In this document: piece by piece, positions 25,653 through 31,836 of the stretch | Position numbering within the stretch: position 1 is the first letter of the stretch | How the letters are laid out: every line of letters begins with the position of its first letter | Assembly (NCBI GenBank): GCA_021779195.1 | Contig: JAJYBB010000028.1 | Coordinates: 1 to 39,174, forward strand | Source: Bacteroidota bacterium | GTDB taxonomy: Bacteria; Bacteroidota; Bacteroidia; Bacteroidales; Paludibacteraceae | DNA: 39,174 nt | Direction: 5' to 3' | Position numbers and translations under genes: made by a program | The notes under the pieces: model-generated | What the model saw: only the letters and a program-made list of their open reading frames with translations | Databases searched by the model: none | Told to the model about the DNA's origin: nothing

Positions 25653-26033
25653 ATGAGTATTATGAAACATTCAAAATTATTCAGTATTTTAGTTGTTCTG
25701 TTTTTGAATCTGCCTTTAATTGCATTTGCTTCAACAGACATCGATTTAACTAAAATACCACCTCCACCACCAACACCGAATACTCCCAGCACCCAACTTC
25801 CGGTTTCTGCAACAATTGATAATATACAGTTAATGGTCTACTTCGAATCAACGGTAGGAAATGCTACTATCACTGTATATGATGAATTCAATAATATTGT
25901 TGCCACGGAAACTGTTGATACCTATAACTTAAATACAGTTTCAATCCCTTCTGACGTTTGGGGAGCTGGTAATTATTCATTAACGATTACATACGGTACT
26001 ACCGGAGCAACGGGAACATTCAATTTACAATAA
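25653..26033 (+). CDS. Small secreted DUF3244-type protein
   Basis: 126 residues with a Sec signal peptide (KHSKLFSILVVLFLNLPLIAFAS). A Pro-rich linker (IPPPPPTPNTPSTQ) precedes a beta-sandwich-like domain: SATIDNIQLMVYFESTVGNATITVYDEFNNIVATETV ends in YSLTITYG...GTFNLQ. This is the pattern of DUF3244, a Bacteroidales family with an Ig-like fold and unknown role. An alternative start is the ATG at 25662, which gives MKHSKLF and an equally good signal peptide. Its own promoter is near-perfect, and it diverges from the TPR/HTH regulator. A terminator hairpin follows. Confidence 0.75.
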   Translation: MSIMKHSKLFSILVVLFLNLPLIAFASTDIDLTKIPPPPPTPNTPSTQLPVSATIDNIQLMVYFESTVGNATITVYDEFNNIVATETVDTYNLNTVSIPSDVWGAGNYSLTITYGTTGATGTFNLQ

Positions 26034-26040
26034 AAAAATG

Positions 26041-26135
26041 AAAAGCGGTACGGTCAAACGGAAAAGAAAAATTGATAGTGAATCTGTTTTTGACCAAAAC
26101 TAAATACGAATTCTGTGAAGCTGTGCCGCTTTTTT
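26041..26135 (+). terminator. Terminator with an internal second hairpin
   Basis: AAAAGCGGTAC at 26041-26051 pairs with 26123-26133 (one G-T pair), followed by more T. Its long loop contains an inner stem GGTCAAA/TTTGACC (26052-26058 with 26089-26095). It begins 7 bases after the DUF3244-type stop codon and probably ends that transcript. Confidence 0.55.
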
Positions 26136-26420
26136 AAAAGATTAATGTAAACAGTATTAAACATTCCGGTTTTTTTAAAAGTGACAGGGATCAAGGCTAA
26201 ATACATATTAATAACATGTTGAATTCTTTCTGTTTCGGCTGAATTAGAATTAAATAAAAAGTATTCTTAAGGTTAACCATTAGAAAAGACGAATGAATTC
26301 ATCAATTTTCATAACGTTCATTTTGGACTTTATTTAATTAAAATGTATAAATGTGATTGATTTTATAACTCGTTTTTGAGTATCAAAAAAGGATATTTTT
26401 CTGCTGATTTTTATCGGTCA

Positions 26421-26453
26421 ATGGACGGAGGATGGACGGTAGACGGACGGTAG
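26421..26453. repeat. 11-bp tandem repeat, three units
   Basis: ATGGACGGAGG, ATGGACGGTAG and ACGGACGGTAG follow each other without gaps, each unit differing at one or two bases. The function is unknown. Similar GGACGG or GGACAG-rich simple repeats occur between genes in many Bacteroidota. Confidence 0.7.
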
Positions 26454-26543
26454 ATGAGCAGTCCAAAAAAATAGCTTTTTATAAAAAGTATCAAATATTT
26501 TTTGCATATAATTATGAATATAAATTTTTAAAATTAAAAAAAC

Positions 26544-27110
26544 ATGGGAGAATCTAAAAACAATCTCGCCACCGAAGGTCTCAGTGGCCAAGTAGGAAAT
26601 TTAGTATTCCGTCGCCGAAAGGGAGATGGAAAAGTGTTTGTATCGGTACATCCTTCAGCTCGGCAAGGCGTACCCAGTGAAGCGCAACAGCAAGTTAACA
26701 GTCGGTTTCAGGAAGCGGTAATTTACGGTAAATCGGTAATTGCCGACCCTGACAAGAAAGCTCTTTACGGAGAAAAAGCAGCCGTTGGTCAGTCAGCTTA
26801 CAATGTGGCGGTTGCCGATTATTTCAGTGCCCCCGACATTAAAGAAGTTGACCTGAGTGCTTATACCGGACAGGCAGGCAGTACGATTAAGATAAAAGCG
26901 ATTGATGACTTTAAGGTAGCCCATGTACATGTGAAAATTGCAGGTGTGGATGGTACGCTGGTAGAAGAAGGTGAAGCCATGTTACAGGCTGATGGTTTAA
27001 ACTGGCTGTATGCGGTTACTCAGGAAAATGCCAATCCGGCGGGTGATAAAATAACGGTGAGCGTTTGGGATTTACCGAATAACAGTACGATGAAAGAGGT
27101 GAATAGCTAA
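26544..27110 (+). CDS. Conserved-looking hypothetical protein, possibly DUF6266-related
   Basis: A 188-residue protein without signal peptide or membrane segment. The N-terminus (GLSGQVGNLVFRRRKGDGKVFVSVHP, 14-39) has the 'G.sGkiGNlvf....G...vr..p' look, followed by an alignment-friendly 'P.S.AQ..V..RF' helix. I associate this with a group of Bacteroidota proteins such as DUF6266, but the match is from memory. The C-terminal half (residues 100-188) looks like an Ig-like beta domain (IKIKAIDDFKVAHVHVKI...VSVWDLPNN). Role unknown. A hairpin-rich stretch follows its stop. Confidence 0.6.
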   Translation: MGESKNNLATEGLSGQVGNLVFRRRKGDGKVFVSVHPSARQGVPSEAQQQVNSRFQEAVIYGKSVIADPDKKALYGEKAAVGQSAYNVAVADYFSAPDIKEVDLSAYTGQAGSTIKIKAIDDFKVAHVHVKIAGVDGTLVEEGEAMLQADGLNWLYAVTQENANPAGDKITVSVWDLPNNSTMKEVNS

Positions 27111-27111
27111 A

Positions 27112-27183
27112 TGCCCCCTCCCCCCCCCTAAAGGGGGAATTTCCAACTTTTCCAAAGTCTCGAACTTTGGAAAAGTTGGAAAT
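27112..27183. repeat. Double hairpin: C/G-run repeat plus 20-bp inverted repeat
   Basis: A CCCCCT...AGGGGG element (27121-27137) is followed at once by a 20-bp perfect inverted repeat, 27139-27158 with 27164-27183, with a 5-base loop (core TTCCAACTTTTCCAAAG). The second stem runs into an AT-rich tract. It may end the 26544 transcript, or it may be an intergenic repeat element. Confidence 0.8.
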
Positions 27184-27214
27184 AAATTTTTATTTACAAA
27201 CAAGAATTACCCAA

Positions 27215-28051
27215 ATGAATAATCCAAAAGAAAACCATATAAGGATACAATTTATCAATATCAAATTGCGTCCGAAGGAAAGTCAGCTCCCCGAAAGATA
27301 TATTGAATTGTTGGATTTTATTTTTCAGCGGAAAATATCCGTGAATACCTATTCGGATAAATATACTCGGATTCAGTCGTTTTATGGCAAGGGAACGGAA
27401 ATCGCACATGGTGAATTGGTAAATTTTACGGTGCTAAATCCCGAATTGCCGGCATATGACACACAAAATAATGAACTATGCATGATTGCCTACGATACCA
27501 AAATAGGGCCAAATGCAAAAACATGTGCCTATTATTTTGTGCCTGAATTTCATAAATTTATTGTTTTAACTAACAGCAAAATATCGATCAACCAGATAAT
27601 TAAATTTTTAGAAAACTCCCTGAACGAAGTACTAAACGTTGATGAAGAAGTGGATATAACCGTGGAAAAATCATCGGAATCGATTGAACGTATTATTAAT
27701 TCGGAGGCGCAATACTTAAAAGTGAGTTTATCGTATTCGAACAACGATAACAACGATGACTGGGCAGCTGCCCTGGATGGTGAATATCGCGATAATGGAG
27801 TAAAAAAGATAGAGGCAATTTACAAAGCCGATAAAAACAATTTGTTTGATATAAGCAAAACCAGATCGATTAAGGGAAATGTTATTTTAAGCCAATCGAA
27901 CGGATATGCCGAAGCCAATATAATGGAGGAAAATAAAATAGTACATATTAACACCAACGATCACCCACGTGTAGAGAAAATTACGTTTATCAACGATATC
28001 ACTCGAAGTATATTGGAAAAAGTCAAAGAAATATTTAACGCACCCATTTAA
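27215..28051 (+). CDS. Hypothetical cytosolic protein, DUF4747-like pattern
   Basis: About 278 residues, no signal peptide. The start at ATG 27215 (MNNPKENH) is preferred over an upstream in-frame TTG at 27167, because that TTG lies inside the inverted-repeat stem. The pattern 'IRIQFINIKLRP', then 'GELVNFTVLNPELPAYD', 'YYFVPEFHKFIVLTNSKISINQIIKFLENSL' is reminiscent of DUF4747 as I remember it; this could not be checked. The C-terminal half contains SYSNNDNNDDW and NGYAEANIMEENKIVHINTNDHP. It overlaps the next gene by one base (TAATG), so the two are translationally coupled and probably act together. Confidence 0.6.
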   Translation: MNNPKENHIRIQFINIKLRPKESQLPERYIELLDFIFQRKISVNTYSDKYTRIQSFYGKGTEIAHGELVNFTVLNPELPAYDTQNNELCMIAYDTKIGPNAKTCAYYFVPEFHKFIVLTNSKISINQIIKFLENSLNEVLNVDEEVDITVEKSSESIERIINSEAQYLKVSLSYSNNDNNDDWAAALDGEYRDNGVKKIEAIYKADKNNLFDISKTRSIKGNVILSQSNGYAEANIMEENKIVHINTNDHPRVEKITFINDITRSILEKVKEIFNAPI

Positions 28052-28638
28052 TGCCTATGTTCTGGCCAACGCTTATGGGCTTATCGGGACTATTTTCCAT
28101 TTATCCCCGAAAGAATTTATGGAAATCAATGAGGTATCCATTACTTATTGATACGGGCTTACTTAGCCTATTTATCATACTCAAAGGCGATATTTATACT
28201 CAAATTCGATTTTTGACTGAAACAATCATGGCGGTAGTCCCTAACATCCTGGGGTTTATATTAACCGGATATACAGTAATAGTGAGTGTAACGGAAAGCA
28301 AATACCTGAAATTAATGGTTAAACCCTTGCCAAATAAAAAGGTAACCTTGTATCAAATCGTAAATTCCACTTTTGCAATGGTTCTGCTGACCTTATGCAC
28401 TACATTGCTGGTGGGGTTTGTGGCGAATTATATGGTAAAAGCCAATTTGACAATATTGGATAGCCTAACTCGTTACACGAATATACTGAACGCGTTATCA
28501 CTTTTTGTGTTGTTATTCTTTTTTTTATACGCTGTTTTTGCTATTAAAGATGTGGTAATCAATGTATTTAATTTTGGACAATTTATAAATAAGATGGAAA
28601 GCGAGGGAGATGAGGAAACGAGGGAACAAGAAGACTAG
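28051..28638 (+). CDS. Membrane protein coupled to the DUF4747-like gene
   Basis: A 195-residue protein with about four hydrophobic helices (roughly 30-46, 55-80, 105-128 and 146-168). It has a charged cytosolic C-terminus (NKMESEGDEETREQED). The start ATG overlaps the previous stop codon by one base. I do not recognise the family. A cytosolic protein plus a small polytopic membrane protein in a tightly coupled pair, next to a toxin locus, would suit a membrane effector module or a sensor pair, but the sequence does not show this. Confidence 0.6.
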   Translation: MPMFWPTLMGLSGLFSIYPRKNLWKSMRYPLLIDTGLLSLFIILKGDIYTQIRFLTETIMAVVPNILGFILTGYTVIVSVTESKYLKLMVKPLPNKKVTLYQIVNSTFAMVLLTLCTTLLVGFVANYMVKANLTILDSLTRYTNILNALSLFVLLFFFLYAVFAIKDVVINVFNFGQFINKMESEGDEETREQED

Positions 28639-28780
28639 TGCTAAGTTAATTTGAAGAATGAATCAATTTGAAAATTTTAAAATGGAATAAATCAATGATT
28701 TATGATTAGTTCAATACGCCATAATTAGCTTAACATAACACTAGTAAATAAAGAAATCAACAAAATTAATTCAAATCGAC

Positions 28781-29236
28781 ATGAAACAAAAAATTCCTAT
28801 TTACATCGTACTGTTCATTATTGGCACTTTAATGACAGTTAGTGCTCAGCAAATGGTGAGTTATGCCTACGACTATGCCGGAAACCGTATTTCACGGAAA
28901 ATAGTTGATATGGGGAGTAATCCATCCCATGCAAAGAAAAGCGATGACCCTGCTCCGGTTGTAGACCAGTTAGGCGGACGAACCATTACCATTTATCCGA
29001 ATCCCACCAAAGGGATTATGCAACTTGAAATTACAAACGGAACTAACAAACCGCTAACCGACCAAGCTTCTGAAATGCGGATTACTATCTATAACGCACA
29101 GGGACAACAATTAATGAACAGAGCCGTGGAAGCAGGCACAACTACCCTTGATATAGCTCGGTATGCGGCGGCTTATTATATCCTCCGGGTACAGGCGGGA
29201 GATAAAATAAAGGAATTCAAAGTCATTAAAAACTAA
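28781..29236 (+). CDS. Small secreted protein: one YD-repeat motif plus T9SS sorting domain
   Basis: 151 residues. The signal peptide ends near VSAQ (residue 23). Directly after it comes a single RHS/YD-type hairpin, VSYAYDYAGNRISRK (residues 26-40). A short polar linker leads to a type A T9SS sorting domain starting TITIYPNPTKGIMQLEI (about 69 onward) and ending AAYYILRVQAGDKIKEFKVIKN. The domain directs export across the outer membrane through the type IX system and surface attachment. It is a relative, in layout, of the 31387 gene. It lies upstream of the giant RHS gene on the same strand, 150 bases before the next gene. Confidence 0.8.
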   Translation: MKQKIPIYIVLFIIGTLMTVSAQQMVSYAYDYAGNRISRKIVDMGSNPSHAKKSDDPAPVVDQLGGRTITIYPNPTKGIMQLEITNGTNKPLTDQASEMRITIYNAQGQQLMNRAVEAGTTTLDIARYAAAYYILRVQAGDKIKEFKVIKN

Positions 29237-29345
29237 TGGACAGTTGACAGTTAACAATGGATAATGGATAATTCTTGTCAAGCCAAGCGGCAGAGCCGAG
29301 CGAATAATTGATAATGAATAATTGATAATGAATTAAATAACACAT
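29237..29345. repeat. Simple-sequence intergenic repeat (GACAGTT / GATAAT units)
   Basis: The stretch contains GGACAGTTGACAGTTAACAA, AATGGATAATGGATAATT and two copies of AATAATTGATAATGAAT. These short degenerate tandem units are familiar from many Bacteroidota intergenic regions. No function is evident. Confidence 0.6.
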
Positions 29346-29386
29346 AATAAACAAAGTATAAATAACAATTCAACAAATAAAATCTT

Positions 29387-29755
29387 ATGAAGCGACTTAA
29401 ATTAATCACAGCAGTAGTAGCTGCGTTCGTATGTCTGAATTTTGTATTTGCAGTAAATCCGAAAAAGGAAACAACCGAAAACCTGGCTACCATGCTGGTG
29501 GATAAATTGGGAATAGATGTTCAATTGACAGATAGTCAGAAAATCGTCATTAAGGAGTGTACGAAAAGATACATAATTAATATGGAAAGTGCAGACTCAA
29601 TAAGTTCTTCCGAATCGAAGTTCAAATCAAAAGAAAAAATATCGCAGGATTACGTGGCTTCAATTGATAGCCTGTTGACAACCAACCAGAAGAGCAAGCT
29701 GAAAACCAAAAACAGTGAACGAGAAAAGGGAATATTAAATAAATTACAAAAATAA
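29387..29755 (+). CDS. Small secreted helical protein
   Basis: 122 residues with a signal peptide (MKRLKLITAVVAAFVCLNFVFA). The mature part is charged and predicted helical (ENLATMLVDKLGIDVQLTDSQKIVIKECTKRYI, then a Ser/Lys-rich stretch and LLTTNQKSKLKTKNSEREKGILNKL). The 'L...Q...I......Y' and 'LLTTNQKSKL' spacing recalls the Spy/CpxP-like periplasmic helical proteins, without their LTxxQ signature being clear. It is 33 bases from the CUB-like gene and is probably in its operon. Function unknown. Confidence 0.6.
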   Translation: MKRLKLITAVVAAFVCLNFVFAVNPKKETTENLATMLVDKLGIDVQLTDSQKIVIKECTKRYIINMESADSISSSESKFKSKEKISQDYVASIDSLLTTNQKSKLKTKNSEREKGILNKLQK

Positions 29756-29788
29756 CTTTTACCCTTTAATAAATAAATCAAAAATCAT

Positions 29789-31303
29789 ATGAAAACAAAA
29801 TACACTCTCCTTCTTATTTTTATTTCCATCTTTTCATTCGTAGTAAAAGCAGGAACTCATGAAATTACTGAAACAGGTAGCATATTATGGACTACGGAAT
29901 ATGTGGATAACTGCAACGAAACATGGAATATAACAAGTTCCGTCACAGACAAACCGATTAAAATCACTTATTATACAGGCACAGAATTAAATTATGATTT
30001 TGTAACTATTAAAAGTGTTGATGCTTTAGGAGTAGCCACTACACTGATTACGCTTAGTGGTACAAAAAGCGGTGTGATATCGACCATGCTCCCAACCGGA
30101 AAAGCCCAAATCACTTTTACTTCCGATGGCAGCGTATGTTATGCCAGCAATCCAAGCCTTTACTCAGGTTTAAATATCACTTTTGCCGTGGACAATGACT
30201 ACGTAGTGAACACTAATCTTCATGTTTCGGGAAATACTCAGACAAACGGAAATGAACTGGTCGCAGGCAATTTAGGAATAGGCACTACTACCCCAACAAA
30301 AAAATTAGAAATACTCGAAGGCGTAGGGGGACGGTTTTCATTCTCTGCGGCCAATTGTACCTCGGGTTATGAAGTAGCTCAAACCATTGACAATACAGGT
30401 TATAAGTTGAATATTGGAACAACCGTGAGAGATTACCGGATTGCAATCAATGGATCAGATAAATTTGCAATTAGTACTGCCGGTAATATAGGAATCGGCA
30501 CAACATCGCCTACTCAGCTATTAGATATTGAGAAAAATTATGATTATCAGTTGCGGTTGGGAAATACAAGTGGACAAGGATATAATATTGGTCGAAACGG
30601 CAGTACTGGATTTCTGACTTTTTATGGTGATCAGAGCGGATACAACGGCTATACTTTTGGCGGGGTAAATGGAACCAGAATGACAATTAACGGAAGTGGC
30701 AATGTGGGAATAGGAACTACAACACCACAGTCAAAGCTTGATGTGGCTGGAGAAATATCATTGACCGGAAGGCTGGGAATGTATCTTAGTGATCCCAATC
30801 AATCATTCAGTTATGATAGTAAAACAATGGGGCATTATTCTTTGGGTTGGTTTAATGATTCCTGGTGCAGCAGTTATGGTCTGGCTTTATGGATGAGTGG
30901 TTATGGTGGAGTAAAATTCTTCACAACGGGAACTGCCAGAATGGTTATAGATCACGATGGCAAAGTTGGTATCGGTACTTTAAATCCTGATGCCCTCCTT
31001 ACAGTTAATGGCACCATTCATGCCAAAGAAGTAAATGTAACTGTTGATATTCCTGCCGATTATGTATTCAAACCCACATACAAACTGATGCCGCTCCATC
31101 AGGTAGAACAATATGTAAAGACCAACAGCCATTTGCCTGAAATTCCTTCGGCTGACGAGATTACTAAAAAGGGGTTGAGCGTGGGCGAAATGCAAAACAA
31201 ACTGCTGCAGAAGATTGAAGAGTTGACATTGTATGTGATTGAACAGCAGAAACAGATTGAGGAATTGAAAGCCTCCCTTAATCCCTCCAAAGGAGGGAAA
31301 TAA
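29789..31303 (+). CDS. Secreted CUB-like fibre protein with phage-tail-type C-terminus
   Basis: 504 residues. The signal peptide ends near residue 21. A CUB-like domain lies at about 25-135 (GSILWTTEYVDNCNETWNI, with Cys42 and Cys117 able to pair). Four fibre repeats of the form G(N/K)xGIGTxxPxxxLxx follow, near residues 160, 232, 304 and 391. The C-terminal segment VNVTVDIPADYVFKPTYKLMPL..VEQYVKTNSHLPEIPSADEI resembles the end domain of Bacteroidota tail-fibre/adhesin-like proteins and finishes in a trimerising coiled coil (470-495). The last residues (NPSKGGK) are encoded by an intergenic-type hairpin repeat. It is probably a trimeric surface fibre. No T9SS sorting domain is seen. Confidence 0.7.
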   Translation: MKTKYTLLLIFISIFSFVVKAGTHEITETGSILWTTEYVDNCNETWNITSSVTDKPIKITYYTGTELNYDFVTIKSVDALGVATTLITLSGTKSGVISTMLPTGKAQITFTSDGSVCYASNPSLYSGLNITFAVDNDYVVNTNLHVSGNTQTNGNELVAGNLGIGTTTPTKKLEILEGVGGRFSFSAANCTSGYEVAQTIDNTGYKLNIGTTVRDYRIAINGSDKFAISTAGNIGIGTTSPTQLLDIEKNYDYQLRLGNTSGQGYNIGRNGSTGFLTFYGDQSGYNGYTFGGVNGTRMTINGSGNVGIGTTTPQSKLDVAGEISLTGRLGMYLSDPNQSFSYDSKTMGHYSLGWFNDSWCSSYGLALWMSGYGGVKFFTTGTARMVIDHDGKVGIGTLNPDALLTVNGTIHAKEVNVTVDIPADYVFKPTYKLMPLHQVEQYVKTNSHLPEIPSADEITKKGLSVGEMQNKLLQKIEELTLYVIEQQKQIEELKASLNPSKGGK

Positions 31304-31345
31304 AAAGCACCACCTAACCTCCTTGAAGGGGAGGGATGATTAAAA
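31271..31345. repeat. CCTCC/GGAGG hairpin repeat overlapping a stop codon
   Basis: TCCCTCC-AAA-GGAGGGA (31282-31298) forms a hairpin across the last codons of the CUB-like gene, just before its TAA. A second similar hairpin, CCTCCTTGAAGGGGAGG, follows at about 31318-31335. The same type of C-run/G-run element occurs at 27112-27137. Confidence 0.7.
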
Positions 31346-31386
31346 GTAATAGTAGACCTACAATAACTTTATAAAAATCAACTCCA

Positions 31387-31824
31387 ATGAAATCAATATA
31401 TTCTTTCATCCTGTTTATGTTCGTTTGCATGGGCATAAGTGCCCAAACGGGCAGCGTTAGTTTTCAATATGATGACGATGGAAATGTCAAACAACGATTG
31501 GTAATTTCAGTACCTGCTCAGGTAAAATCGCACCATACGCAAACTGATTCCGTTCAGGTTCAGGTAACCGATGAGTTAGGCAATCAAAAAGTAATTATTT
31601 ATCCCAATCCAACTAAAGGACAATTTCAAATCAACATTACAAGACTTGATTTCAAAGCAAAAAACTTTTATACTATATTTTCAACTACTGGCAGCCGGTT
31701 AATCTATGGCGAGTTGTCCGATACTATGACAGGGGTGGATATTTCTCAATTCCCTTCGGGAACCTATTTGCTGGATATTATTTTGGGTGACAAAGTTTCC
31801 CGCTGGAAAGTAATTAAACAATAA
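31387..31824 (+). CDS. Small secreted protein: one YD-like motif plus T9SS sorting domain
   Basis: 145 residues with the same layout as the 28781 gene. A signal peptide (to about residue 20, ISAQ) is followed by a lone YD-type hairpin VSFQYDDDGNVKQRLV (24-39). A linker leads to a T9SS type A sorting domain, beginning KVIIYPNPTKGQFQINI (about 70) and ending SGTYLLDIILGDKVSRWKVIKQ. It ends 12 bases before the giant RHS gene and must share its transcript. The pairing of a YD hairpin and a T9SS tail with an RHS protein that lacks such a tail suggests a partner role in export or surface anchoring. That is inference. Confidence 0.8.
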   Translation: MKSIYSFILFMFVCMGISAQTGSVSFQYDDDGNVKQRLVISVPAQVKSHHTQTDSVQVQVTDELGNQKVIIYPNPTKGQFQINITRLDFKAKNFYTIFSTTGSRLIYGELSDTMTGVDISQFPSGTYLLDIILGDKVSRWKVIKQ

Positions 31825-31836
31825 ATTGTAATTATT

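Larger units (their letters stand above)
26034..26543. other. Intergenic region with terminator and short tandem repeat
   Basis: 510 bases before the 26544 gene. It holds a long-loop terminator and an 11-bp tandem repeat (both listed), otherwise AT-rich sequence. No gene or consensus promoter was recognised. Confidence 0.5.

Noticed and set aside
26421-26453. Possible CRISPR-like array
   Set aside because: Units are only 11 bp, contiguous and without spacers; no cas genes are present.
27167-27214. TTG start giving 16 extra residues on the DUF4747-like protein
   Set aside because: The extra codons lie in the stem of the inverted repeat; ATG 27215 begins a normal protein N-terminus.
29789-31303. 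Prophage tail fibre, implying a prophage
   Set aside because: It has a Sec signal peptide and a CUB-like head, and no phage structural, packaging or integrase genes lie nearby.
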